Both the position numbers and the translations under genes were made by a program. DNA of 64,000 bases from JAIEPW01 sp964471915 (GTDB lineage Bacteria > Acidobacteriota > Terriglobia > Bryobacterales > Bryobacteraceae), in the NCBI GenBank assembly GCA_964471915.1, contig CAYYID010000016.1:35319-99318 (forward strand), written 5' to 3'. Of this stretch, positions 17,266 through 25,218 are shown in pieces; position 1 is the stretch's first letter, and every line of letters starts with the position of its first letter. The notes under the pieces are model-generated. The model had not been told where the DNA came from. It did no database searches and saw nothing but the letters and a program-made list of their open reading frames with translations.

Positions 17266-19956
17266 TCACTCGTTCCGGAGCGCCGCCGCCGGATCCAGCC
17301 GCGCCGCCCGCCACGCGGGCAGCCAGGCGGCAACCAACGCGCACCACCCCAAGCCCAGCACCGCGATCGCGATGCTCGCCGGATCCAACGGGTCCATCCC
17401 GTGCAGCAACTGCTTTCCCACCAGCCGCGCCGCGCCCCACAGCAGCGGGCCTCCGACCAGCAGCCCCACCGCCGCCAGCGCCAGCCCTTCGCGCAAGACC
17501 AGCGACAGCACCTGGCCCTGCGACGCCCCCAGCGCCATCCGGACCCCGATCTCGCCCTTCCGCCGCGCCACCGAGTACGAGATCACCCCGTACAGCCCGA
17601 TCGCCGACAGCAACAGCGCCAGGCCGCCAAAGGCTCCGCACAGATAGGCGAACAGCCGCTCCTGGCGCAGGCCTTCCGAGATCTGCTGCTCCATGGTCAG
17701 CACGCGGATCATCGGCAGGTCCTTATCCAGGCGCGCGAGCGCCTCGCGGATCCCGCTCAAGGCAGCCGCCGGCGGTCCCGCGGTGCGCACCATGACGGTG
17801 GCGGAGCCGGTCTTGGCCGGGTCGAACGGCTTGTACACCACGTCGGGACGCTCGGTGAGGCGGTTGTACATCGCGTTCGACACGATCCCCACTACCTCGT
17901 ACCGCGGATCGTCCTCCATCTCGCCCAACCGGACCCGCTTCCCCAGCGCCGCGGCGCCGCCCAGCTTAGCGGCGAGGTCCTCGCTCACCAGCACCGGCCG
18001 CGCGTCGCTTGCGGCGTCCGCCGCGGTCAGCCATCGCCCGGCAGTAAGCCGCAACCCGAGCGCCGGGAAGAACTCCGGCGTCACCTGATTCAACGCGACA
18101 TTCACCGGCGCCGCCAGGCCCGGGGCGCGGACCGCCCCCCAGAACCCGCCGGTGTTCATCATGCGAATCGACGCCAGGCCCGCCGCCGTCACTCCCGGCG
18201 CGGCGGGCAACTGCCGCTCCAGCGCCGTATAGAACTGCGCCAGCCGCTCGTCCGTGTATCCGGACTCGCCCGGCGCGAGGTCGAACAGCAGCAGATTCGC
18301 CCGGTCGAAACCGGCATCGATATTCCGGATCCCGCCCAGGTTGCGCGCAAACAGCGCCGCCGCCGCCACCAGCAGCAAAGTCAAAGCCACCTGCGCGGCC
18401 ACCAGCACGCGCGCCGCCGTCCACCGGCCCGGCGCTTTGCCGGAACTGACCGGACCTTCCTTCAGCGACGGCGCCGCATCCACCCGCGAAGCGCGCCACG
18501 CCGGATACAGGCCGAACACGAGCAGCGCCGCCAGCGAGGCCGCGCCCGCCGCCGCCAGCATCCGGCCGTTGATGGCGACGTCCGGCAGCCGCGAGAAATC
18601 CCCGGACGGCACCAGCGCGATCAGGACGTTCGCGGTCATCGCCGCCACCCCTACGCCCAGCACGCCGCCCAGCACCGCCAGCCACGCGCTTTCGGCCAGC
18701 ATCTGCGCCAGCAGCCGTCCCCGGCTGGCCCCCAGCGACACCCGCAGCGCCAGTTCCTTCCGCCGCGCCGTGCCGCGCGCCAGCAGCAGGTTGGCGATGT
18801 TCGCGCAGGCGATTAACAGCACCAGCCCCACCATCGGCAGCAGCACCAGCAGGGGTCGGCGGAACTGGCGCTCCACGGTGGCGATGCCCCGCTGCGCGGG
18901 GTCCAGGCGTAGGCGCGGCCCCGGCCCCTGCTCCGGCTCGGCGGTCCAGGTGGACCGGAAGACGCTGTCCAATTGCTCGGCCAGCGGTTCCGCGGCGGCG
19001 CCGGTTGTGCGCCGCGCGATCATCTGCACCCACCACATCCGGGCGTCGTGGAAGAAGTCGCGCCGCCCCGCTTCTCCAGCGATCCAGACGCCCTGCCGCA
19101 GCGGCACATACAATTCCGCCGGATCCCCCAGCCCGATGCCCGCGAAGTCTTCCGGCAGCACGCCGATCACCTCGTGCAGTTCGCCGCTGATTCTCACCGC
19201 GCGGCCCAGCGCCTGCGGATCCGCGCCCATCTGCCTGCGCCAGAAGCTGTCGGCCACCACCACCGTGCGCGCCGCGCCGGCGGCGTCGTCGGCCGCCGCG
19301 AATAGCCGTCCCGCCTGCGCCTGCACGCCCAGAACCGCGAAGAAGTTCGCCCCCACCGGACGCTCCTCCACCGCGCTGGACCGCCCGGCGTAGCTGGCGC
19401 TCACGCGCTGGGTGTAGCTATACGGCGCGATCTCCGCGCGGCCCGCCGCCACCCTCCGCACCTCCTCGAACGCGGCGTAGGAGAAGAAGTCGCCCACTTG
19501 GCCGCCATCGGCGGATTTGTAAACCGACCCCGCCGCGAAGTCCGTGAGATTGCGGTCCAGTCCGGCCGAATGCCACACCACCAGCGACAGCCGCTGCGGC
19601 TCCGGCACCCCCGGCAGCGAGCGCCACAACACCAGATCCATCAGCGAGAACAGCGCCGTGTTCGCGCCAATCGCGAGCGCCAGCGACAGCACCGCCGCCG
19701 CGGTTACTACCGGCGACTTGCCGAGCATCCGCCAGCCGATGCGCAGGTCCCGTCCGAAGGTGCTCCAAAGCTGCCAGCGGCGCTCGTCGCGGCACTCGTC
19801 CTTTACCTGTTCCACGCCGCCGAACTCCAGCCGGGCTTTGCGCCGGGCTTCGGTCAGGCTGAGGCCTTCGCGCTGGAAGTCCTCCACCAATTGCTCGAAG
19901 TGACCGGCCAGTTCGCGATCCAGATCCGCTTCCGCTTTTTTCCAGGGCCAGCGCAT
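17266..19956 (-). CDS. ADOP family ABC-type permease (MacB/FtsX-like)
   Basis: An 896-residue acidobacterial duplicated orphan permease (TIGR03434 type). After a cytoplasmic helix region (ELAGHFEQLVEDFQREGLSL, EFGGVEQVKDECRD) come the first transmembrane helix (VVTAAAVLSLALAIGANTALFS), a periplasmic MacB core domain, three helices (near VLLIACANIANLLLARGTARR), a second core domain and three closing helices. The ANIANLLLARG and YSVARRKGEIGVRMALGAS motifs are FtsX signatures. The ATG at 19956 has GTAGGAG just upstream. No ABC ATPase is encoded nearby, as is normal for this group. A PadR gene precedes it by 10 bp in the same operon. Confidence 0.92.
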   Translation of the reverse strand: MRWPWKKAEADLDRELAGHFEQLVEDFQREGLSLTEARRKARLEFGGVEQVKDECRDERRWQLWSTFGRDLRIGWRMLGKSPVVTAAAVLSLALAIGANTALFSLMDLVLWRSLPGVPEPQRLSLVVWHSAGLDRNLTDFAAGSVYKSADGGQVGDFFSYAAFEEVRRVAAGRAEIAPYSYTQRVSASYAGRSSAVEERPVGANFFAVLGVQAQAGRLFAAADDAAGAARTVVVADSFWRRQMGADPQALGRAVRISGELHEVIGVLPEDFAGIGLGDPAELYVPLRQGVWIAGEAGRRDFFHDARMWWVQMIARRTTGAAAEPLAEQLDSVFRSTWTAEPEQGPGPRLRLDPAQRGIATVERQFRRPLLVLLPMVGLVLLIACANIANLLLARGTARRKELALRVSLGASRGRLLAQMLAESAWLAVLGGVLGVGVAAMTANVLIALVPSGDFSRLPDVAINGRMLAAAGAASLAALLVFGLYPAWRASRVDAAPSLKEGPVSSGKAPGRWTAARVLVAAQVALTLLLVAAAALFARNLGGIRNIDAGFDRANLLLFDLAPGESGYTDERLAQFYTALERQLPAAPGVTAAGLASIRMMNTGGFWGAVRAPGLAAPVNVALNQVTPEFFPALGLRLTAGRWLTAADAASDARPVLVSEDLAAKLGGAAALGKRVRLGEMEDDPRYEVVGIVSNAMYNRLTERPDVVYKPFDPAKTGSATVMVRTAGPPAAALSGIREALARLDKDLPMIRVLTMEQQISEGLRQERLFAYLCGAFGGLALLLSAIGLYGVISYSVARRKGEIGVRMALGASQGQVLSLVLREGLALAAVGLLVGGPLLWGAARLVGKQLLHGMDPLDPASIAIAVLGLGWCALVAAWLPAWRAARLDPAAALRNE

Positions 19957-19966
19957 GTCGATTCTC

Positions 19967-20293
19967 CTACGACTCCAGCACCCATTCGATCGCCCGCGCA
20001 TAGCGCTGCCATTGCTCGCGCTCGGCCGTCAGTTGCTCCAGCCCGGCGGCGGTCAGCGAGTAGAACTTCGCCATCCGCCCTGCTTCCGACTCCTTCCATT
20101 CCGACGCGATGAGCCCCTTGCGCTCCAGCCGGTGGAGCGCCGGGTACAACGAGCCCTGCTGCACCGACAGGGTTTCGCGCGACGAGTTCAGGATCCGCTG
20201 GGCGATGCCGTAGCCGTGCAAGGGTTGCGCGGCCAGCGTTTTCAGAAGCAGGAGGTCGAGGGTGCCCTGGAGGAGATCGGTCTTTTTTTCCAT
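19967..20293 (-). CDS. PadR-family transcriptional regulator
   Basis: A 108-residue winged-helix regulator beginning MEKKTDLLQGTLDLLLLKTL, the canonical PadR start. LHGYGIAQRI and the wing motif LSVQQGSLYPALHRLERKGLI follow, then ESEAGRMAKFYSLT. Paired with ADOP permeases throughout Acidobacteria. A large inverted repeat (20298-20340) lies immediately upstream of the ATG and contains the -35-like TTGACA, so it very probably represses its own operon. The ligand is unknown; in PadR proteins it is often a phenolic or other small toxic molecule. Confidence 0.93.
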   Translation of the reverse strand: MEKKTDLLQGTLDLLLLKTLAAQPLHGYGIAQRILNSSRETLSVQQGSLYPALHRLERKGLIASEWKESEAGRMAKFYSLTAAGLEQLTAEREQWQRYARAIEWVLES

Positions 20294-20297
20294 AGGT

Positions 20298-20340
20298 TGA
20301 CTATCTACATATAAGTACATTCTTGGTATGTAGATTGTCA
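20298..20340. promoter_or_regulatory. Putative PadR operator: 14-bp inverted arms, overlaps promoter
   Basis: Arms 20298-20311 and 20327-20340 are inverted copies with one mismatch (core ATCTACATA/TATGTAGAT) around a 15-bp spacer that contains a further GTACAT half-site. On the minus strand the distal end overlaps a TTGACA (20341-20336). The site ends five bases before the padR ATG, so binding would block both promoter and leader. ATGT/ACAT half-sites are the usual PadR recognition elements. Confidence 0.75.
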
Positions 20341-20411
20341 AGGGTTCGAATGGAAATTTTGGGGCTGCGGAGCTTACGTCCGCGGCGGTTTGGGCGTACA
20401 CTCGCGTTTCT

Positions 20412-20975
20412 ATGTCCTCCGGGATCCCCGAATTGCTCGCCGAGTTCCAGCGGAACCGCGAGGAGGCCGACGCAGTGACGGCGGGCCTCGACCAACGCCA
20501 GTTCGCCTGGCGGCCCGCTCCGGGCGCCTGGTCGATCGGCGAGTGCTTCGCGCACCTGAATGCCGTGAACGGCATGGATCTGCCGTTGCTGGAGCAGGCG
20601 CTCGCAAAGGCGCGGCAGGAAGGCTGGCGGAGTTCGGCGCCGCTGCGCTACGGCCCGCTGGAGGGCTGGTTCGTGCGGACCATGGAGCCCCCGCCCAAGC
20701 GCCGCTTTCCGGCTCCGGCGCAGTATCTCCCGCCGGCGGACACGCCGCTGGCGGAGACCATGGCCGAGTTCGAGCGGATCCTTGGGGCGCTGGAGAAACT
20801 GCTCGCCGGGGCCGAGGGCCTGGATCTGCGGCGGGCCAGAATCGCGATGCCGGCGCTGAAGTTGTTGAAGATGAGTGCCGGTGCGCGGTTTGCGCTCATC
20901 GCGGCCCACACGCGGCGGCACCTGTGGCAGGCGCGGCAGGTCCGCGAGCGGGCGGATTTTCCAAACGCCGCCTGA
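20412..20975 (+). CDS. DinB-family protein
   Basis: A 187-residue four-helix protein of the DinB/YfiT superfamily. The pattern AWRPAPGAWSIGECFAHLN (H48 as first metal ligand) and the late AAHTRRHLWQARQVRE supplying two more histidines form the usual three-His metal site. Members include thiol transferases and DNA-damage-induced proteins of unclear function. It is divergent from padR, so the operator region at 20298-20340 may also affect it. No closer function can be given. Confidence 0.85.
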   Translation: MSSGIPELLAEFQRNREEADAVTAGLDQRQFAWRPAPGAWSIGECFAHLNAVNGMDLPLLEQALAKARQEGWRSSAPLRYGPLEGWFVRTMEPPPKRRFPAPAQYLPPADTPLAETMAEFERILGALEKLLAGAEGLDLRRARIAMPALKLLKMSAGARFALIAAHTRRHLWQARQVRERADFPNAA

Positions 20976-21077
20976 GAGCGTCAATGCTCAAGCGATCAAC
21001 CGGCGAAGACCCGCGCCCGGCGGCCAACCCCTGATCCCGGTACACCCAACTGCCGATCCACCCGTTTGAGATAACGG

Positions 21078-21695
21078 ATGGCGCAACTTTTCGGCCGGCC
21101 CCGGGTTCCCCAGGATGTGGAAGCCGTGGCGGCAATGGAGCACGACGCGAGGTTGATGCTCCAGGTGCGGGCGGGCGACGAAACCAGCTTCGCCCTGCTG
21201 CTGGAGCGGCACCGCGCCCCCGTGATCCGCTACATGTACCGCATGGTGCAGGATCAGGGCGCCGCCGAGGAACTGGCCCAGGAGGTCTTCCTGCGGGTCT
21301 ACAAGTCGCGCGAGACTTACGAGCCGGCGGCGAAGTTCACCACCTGGCTATACAGGATCGCCACCCATCTGGCGCTGAACGCCATCCGGGACGGCAAGCA
21401 CGAGCGGCGGGAGGTGCGGCTGGACAGCCAGCCGGAGGAAGCGCCGGTGCGGCAGGTGGCGGACCGGGGTCCGACGGTGGAACAGCATCTGGTGCGCGAA
21501 ACCCGGCTGCGGGAGGTCCGCGACGCTATCCAGGCTCTCCCGGCCAAGCAGCGGACGGCAGTAGTGCTGCACAAGTACGAAGGCTGCGACTATGCTGGGA
21601 TCGCGCGCACGCTCGAGTGCTCCGAGTCGGCGGTAAAATCACTTTTGTTCCGTGCCTATGAAACCTTGCGGGCGCGGCTGGCGCATTTAGCTTAG
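21078..21695 (+). CDS. ECF sigma factor (RpoE-like)
   Basis: A 205-residue ECF sigma factor. Region 2: LLERHRAPVIRYMYRMVQDQGAAEELAQEVFLRVYKS, then FTTWLYRIATHLALNAIRD. Region 4: ALPAKQRTAVVLHKYEGCDYAGIARTLECSESAVKSLLFRAYETLR. This is the classical RpoE layout, different from the TIGR02999 factor at 14921. An internal ATG at 21135 would also give a full region 2. It is followed by a zinc anti-sigma factor and a third small gene with almost no spacing, so the three form one operon. Confidence 0.93.
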   Translation: MAQLFGRPRVPQDVEAVAAMEHDARLMLQVRAGDETSFALLLERHRAPVIRYMYRMVQDQGAAEELAQEVFLRVYKSRETYEPAAKFTTWLYRIATHLALNAIRDGKHERREVRLDSQPEEAPVRQVADRGPTVEQHLVRETRLREVRDAIQALPAKQRTAVVLHKYEGCDYAGIARTLECSESAVKSLLFRAYETLRARLAHLA

Positions 21696-21711
21696 GGGAA
21701 GGGGGAATCGC

Positions 21712-22176
21712 ATGGACTGCCTGAAGAACAGCGACATCGGCGAAGAGATCCTGCTCGATTACACCTCGGGATCCCTGAGCGCGGACCGGACGGCCGAGCT
21801 GGAGCGGCACCTGGCGGCGTGCGCGGCCTGCCGCGAACTCGTGGCCGCCCAAAAAGAACTGTGGCTGACGCTCGACGCCTGGGAGGCGCCGGAGCCTTCG
21901 CCGCATTTCGATGCGCGGCTGCGGGAACGGATCGCGGCCCAGCCGCGGGCCTGGTGGAAGAACTTGTTCGCGTGGCGGCCGCTGGCGACGGCGGCAGCCG
22001 CGGCGGCGGTGGTGGCGGTGGGCCTGTTCGTGTGGCCCGCCGGCGCTCCCGCGCCACAACCTGCCGCGGGGGTGCGCCCGGAGATCGTGCGCGCCGAAGC
22101 GGTAAACGTGGAGGTGGTGGAGCAGACGCTGGAGGATCTGGAGATCCTCACCCCGGTGTCTACTCGCACCATATGA
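21712..22176 (+). CDS. Membrane zinc-dependent anti-sigma factor
   Basis: A 154-residue protein with an N-terminal zinc-binding anti-sigma domain: the HxxxCxxC motif is H33, C37, C40 (HLAACAAC). One transmembrane helix (about residues 88-106, LATAAAAAAVVAVGLFVW) is followed by a short periplasmic tail rich in acidic residues. It should bind and hold the sigma factor encoded 16 bp upstream and release it on an envelope signal. The ATG sits behind AGGGGAAGGGGG. The next gene starts one base after its stop. Confidence 0.88.
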   Translation: MDCLKNSDIGEEILLDYTSGSLSADRTAELERHLAACAACRELVAAQKELWLTLDAWEAPEPSPHFDARLRERIAAQPRAWWKNLFAWRPLATAAAAAAVVAVGLFVWPAGAPAPQPAAGVRPEIVRAEAVNVEVVEQTLEDLEILTPVSTRTI

Positions 22177-22177
22177 G

Positions 22178-22609
22178 ATGCGCGTTTTCGCGTTGCTGAT
22201 CCTGGCGTTGGGAGCGCTGCTGCCCGCAGCCGCGCAGGTCCGTCCCCGGCGGACGGCGCAGACCGCTCCGCCGCGCGTGATCCGGGAAGTGGAACGCTTC
22301 CAGCGGATGGCGCCCGAGGAGCGGCGCCGCGAACTGGACAAGCTGCCGCCCGCCCGCCGCCGCCAGATCGAGGAACGGCTCGGCCGCTTCAATAACCTCA
22401 CTCCGGATCAGCGCGACCAGTTGCGCGACCGCTTCCAACGCTTCCAGCGCCTGGCGCCGGAGCGCCAGGCCGCGGTGCGCGAAGAACTCCGCCGGTTGCG
22501 CGGGATGCCGCCCGCGGGCCGCCAGCGGCGGCTGCGGAACCTGCGCGGCTTCAGTCCGGAAGAACGGGAGATCCTCGAAGAGGTTTCCGGGCGTCCGCCG
22601 GACTTCTAA
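22178..22609 (+). CDS. Secreted arginine-rich helical protein (DUF3106-like), third gene of sigma operon
   Basis: A 143-residue protein with a signal peptide (residues 1-19, ending AAAQ) and a highly charged helical body built from repeats such as RFQRMAPEERRRELDKLPPARRRQIEERL, RFNNLTPDQRDQLRDRF and RFQRLAPERQAAVREEL. The spacing of about 21-23 residues resembles DUF3106 proteins. It could act as the periplasmic sensor or as a Spy-like chaperone in the sigma/anti-sigma circuit; this rests only on operon position, one base after the anti-sigma stop. Confidence 0.7.
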   Translation: MRVFALLILALGALLPAAAQVRPRRTAQTAPPRVIREVERFQRMAPEERRRELDKLPPARRRQIEERLGRFNNLTPDQRDQLRDRFQRFQRLAPERQAAVREELRRLRGMPPAGRQRRLRNLRGFSPEEREILEEVSGRPPDF

Positions 22610-22659
22610 GGGTCTCGTACGCTGACCCGCGGCGAGCCTCCGCTATACTGCGGAGTGGG

Positions 22660-23100
22660 ATGTCCCGCTACTTCACCCGCAACGAGGCCGAGGCGCTGCT
22701 GCCGGAAATCGACACCGCGCTGCGCACCGCGCTCCGCCTCCGCGCCGAGAACCGGCAGGCCGGCGAGGAACTCAACCAGGCCACCCAGCGCATCCACATG
22801 ATGGGCGGCACCCGCGTGCGGCCCTCGGCCATCCTTTCGCTGCGCGCCAAACGCGACACCGCCGCGGCCGGCTGCCAGGAGGCCGTGGAGCAGGTGCAGG
22901 CCCTCGGCTGCCTGATCAAGGACCTCGACATCGGCCTGGTCGACTTCCCCACGCTGTTCCGCGGCCAGGAAGTGTACCTGTGCTGGAAGCTCGGCGAACC
23001 CGCCATCGAGCACTGGCACGGCGTCGACGAAGGCTTCGCCGGGCGCAAGGCCATCGACGACGAGTTCCTCGAGCACCATCGCGGCGAGCGGGAAAATTGA
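22660..23100 (+). CDS. DUF2203 protein
   Basis: A 146-residue cytoplasmic protein with the DUF2203 pattern: RYFTRNEAEALLPEIDTALR at the start, then a helical region and GCLIKDLDIGLVDFPTLFRGQEVYLCWKLGEPAIEHWHGVDEGFAGRK. GGAGTGGG just before the ATG serves as ribosome-binding site. The family is widespread in Acidobacteria, Actinobacteria and Firmicutes, and its biochemical role is unknown. It is followed after 64 bp by the DUF507 gene. Confidence 0.85.
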   Translation: MSRYFTRNEAEALLPEIDTALRTALRLRAENRQAGEELNQATQRIHMMGGTRVRPSAILSLRAKRDTAAAGCQEAVEQVQALGCLIKDLDIGLVDFPTLFRGQEVYLCWKLGEPAIEHWHGVDEGFAGRKAIDDEFLEHHRGEREN

Positions 23101-23164
23101 CACCCCCGGAAGCCGCCCGATACACTAACTCAGAGATCTGTTTCAGGCTTGCGATCGGGAGAGG

Positions 23165-23752
23165 ATGCTTCTCGCTAGAGAGTTCATTGATTATCTGTCC
23201 CGGCAGTTGACGGCGCGCCTCGGCCCCGGCCTGGTCGAAACCAGTGACCCGGCCGCGGTCGCCGACCTCATTGCCGGCATCATCGAAGAGGAACTCGCCG
23301 TCGAGGACCGGCTCAACGACGAGGTCCGCGAGATGCTGAGCCAGTACTCCGAGTACATGCGCCGCGAAGGCGTCTCCTACCAGGAGATGTTCCGCCGCAT
23401 CAAGAACACCCTCATCAGCCAGCGCAAGGTGATCCGCGCCTCCGGACGCGATACCGGCGACAACATGAAGCTGTCGCGCGACAAGGTCACCGACATTTCG
23501 CACAAGGTGATGACCGCGCTCAAGAAGTCGCGCAGCGTGCGCCTGAAGAAGGACGCCAACGACATCCGCCTGGAAATGGTGAAGCAGATCACCGAGATCC
23601 TGCAGGTGGAGGACAAGGTGGACCGCGCGGCGCGGCAGAAGATCCGCACCATCAAGCGCGACATCACCGAGGGCGGCGAGGAGTACGACATCCTCCACCG
23701 GCGCTACTACGCCGAAGAGCTGAAGAAGCTCGGCATCGACCTGAACCGCTGA
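23165..23752 (+). CDS. DUF507 protein with two tandem DUF507-like units
   Basis: A 195-residue basic helical protein. Residues 1-95 and 98-195 look like two related DUF507 units. Each begins with a short LxREFIDYLSR / LSRDKVTDIS motif, has an EEL.VEDRLNDEVREML / EILQVEDKVDRAARQKI middle, and ends in a long charged helix. DUF507 proteins of about 90 residues are often encoded in adjacent pairs in Acidobacteria and Aquificae; here one frame carries both. A GGGAGAGG ribosome-binding site directly precedes the ATG. Function unknown; the lysine- and arginine-rich composition allows nucleic-acid binding. Confidence 0.78.
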   Translation: MLLAREFIDYLSRQLTARLGPGLVETSDPAAVADLIAGIIEEELAVEDRLNDEVREMLSQYSEYMRREGVSYQEMFRRIKNTLISQRKVIRASGRDTGDNMKLSRDKVTDISHKVMTALKKSRSVRLKKDANDIRLEMVKQITEILQVEDKVDRAARQKIRTIKRDITEGGEEYDILHRRYYAEELKKLGIDLNR

Positions 23753-23767
23753 TTGTTTGGGCGGCGG

Positions 23768-24478
23768 CTACCGCAGCCAGCGCTCCGCCAGCCGCGCCGC
23801 CGGCTGGGCGTCGCGCAACAGCACCTCGTCCAGCGCGTCCAGGGCCTCGCACGCCACCCGCGAAAACCGGTACCGCCCCGCCCGGAACACGTCCCCGTGC
23901 TCTTTCCACACCACCAGCAGCGTCAGGTACAGGAACCACCGGTGCGCCCAGTCCATCCAGCCGCGCCGCCCCAACCGCAGCAGTGTCGTCGACTGGTAGC
24001 GCAGGTGCGCGTCTTCGTCCTGGAGGATCCGCGAACAGATCGACCGCAACAGCGGCGATCGCGTGGCCTCGCGCAACGCCCGGTAGTACGGCAGCGCGAT
24101 GATCTCCGCCGTTACCAGCACCCGCACCATGATCTCCAGCCCCGCCAGCTTCCGCAGCCGGCGGAACACCTGGTCCACCCAGTGCTTTTCCAGCCGCGGG
24201 ATCCCCTCGCGGTCGAGGAACCGGCCCAGTTCCCCGCTATGGCGCTGTTCCTCCTGGATGAATAGCTTCAGGGACGGCAGAAAATCCGGATCCGAGCTGA
24301 GCTCCGATCCCCGCGCAAAAAATGACGACCCGTCCGATCCCTCGCCGAGCTGAAACTGCTGCACCGACGCGGCAATTGCTTGCCGCTCGGCCGGCGTGAG
24401 TCGGTACGGGTCGTCCCAGGGGTGCGGAGAAGGGGTCCGGTTGTCTTCGAAGTAGAGCAGCCAGGGGCGAGCGCGCAT
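23768..24478 (-). CDS. Ferritin-like di-iron protein
   Basis: A 236-residue protein of the ferritin-like superfamily. Helical EEQRH (E76-H80), EI near E115/E125 and EDAHL (E155-H158) supply the two ExxH metal motifs expected for a di-iron centre. The remaining segments are long amphipathic helices, including a hydrophobic LYLTLLVVW. It may be an oxygenase, oxidase or rubrerythrin relative; the substrate is unknown. Its promoter (TTGTCA, 17 bp, TACAAA) places the start point at or within a base or two of the ATG, implying a leaderless mRNA. It is divergent from the HAD gene. Confidence 0.7.
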   Translation of the reverse strand: MRARPWLLYFEDNRTPSPHPWDDPYRLTPAERQAIAASVQQFQLGEGSDGSSFFARGSELSSDPDFLPSLKLFIQEEQRHSGELGRFLDREGIPRLEKHWVDQVFRRLRKLAGLEIMVRVLVTAEIIALPYYRALREATRSPLLRSICSRILQDEDAHLRYQSTTLLRLGRRGWMDWAHRWFLYLTLLVVWKEHGDVFRAGRYRFSRVACEALDALDEVLLRDAQPAARLAERWLR

Positions 24479-24484
24479 GAATAC

Positions 24485-24513
24485 TTTGTATCACAGAGTA
24501 CTCTGCTTGACAA
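24485..24513 (-). promoter_or_regulatory. Promoter of ferritin-like gene with 12-bp palindrome in the spacer
   Basis: On the minus strand TTGTCA (24513-24508), a 17-bp spacer and TACAAA (24490-24485) match sigma-70 spacing; transcription should begin near the ATG at 24478. The spacer contains CAGAGTACTCTG (24494-24505), a perfect palindrome well placed for a repressor. The opposite strand of the same block offers TTGACA for the divergent HAD gene. Confidence 0.55.
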
Positions 24514-24536
24514 TAGAAAAGTACACTGAGAGCTTC

Positions 24537-25211
24537 ATGCTCGTTCTCTTCGATATCGACGGCACCCTGCTCCGCAAACAAGGCCCCCACCACCGCCGGG
24601 CGCTCGAAGTGGCCGCCAAGCAGGTGACCGGCGTGCCGGTGTCGATTGAAGGGATCCCCGTCGCCGGCATGCTGGATCACACCATTCTGCACGCCATGCT
24701 GGAACGGGAAGGCGTCAGCGGGCGGCGCATTCGGGCCGCGATGGACGGCATGCGGGTGGCGGCCGAACGCTACTACCTCCGGAACGCCCCGCCGCTCCAC
24801 CGGCGCGTGACCCCCGGCGCGCGGATGCTGCTCTACCGCCTTTACCGCAAGGGGATTCCCACGGGTCTGGTGACGGGGAATTTCTCCCGCATCGGCTGGC
24901 ACAAGATGCGGCGGGCGGGCCTGGAGCGTTATCTCCGCTTCGGCGCATTCGCCGAGATGGCCAAGGACCGGGCGGGGCTGGTGGAACTGGCCGTGCGCGA
25001 GGCGCGGCGTCAGGGCTGGATCGGCCGCGGGAGTCCCGTGGCGCTGATCGGGGACCACACCAACGACATCCGCGCGGCGCAAGCCAACGGAGTCCGGTCC
25101 ATTGCGGTGGCGACGGGCGTCATCCCCATCGAGGAACTGCGCACCTACGGACCCGACCTCGCACTGCCGGACCTGCGGGGCGCGACGCTCGCCGGTCTCT
25201 TTGGCGGGTAA
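24537..25211 (+). CDS. HAD-family phosphatase
   Basis: A 224-residue haloacid-dehalogenase-type hydrolase. Motif I is FDIDGTLL (D6, D8 as nucleophile and acid). Motif II is the Thr in VTGN, motif III a Lys near MAKDRAG, and motif IV VALIGDHTNDIRAA. A helical cap lies between motifs I and II. Substrates are probably small phosphorylated metabolites; phosphoglycolate-like activity is possible but unproven. The ATG at 24537 is chosen because motif I follows at once; the upstream open frame lies in the promoter region. Confidence 0.88.
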   Translation: MLVLFDIDGTLLRKQGPHHRRALEVAAKQVTGVPVSIEGIPVAGMLDHTILHAMLEREGVSGRRIRAAMDGMRVAAERYYLRNAPPLHRRVTPGARMLLYRLYRKGIPTGLVTGNFSRIGWHKMRRAGLERYLRFGAFAEMAKDRAGLVELAVREARRQGWIGRGSPVALIGDHTNDIRAAQANGVRSIAVATGVIPIEELRTYGPDLALPDLRGATLAGLFGG

Positions 25212-25218
25212 GCGGCGC

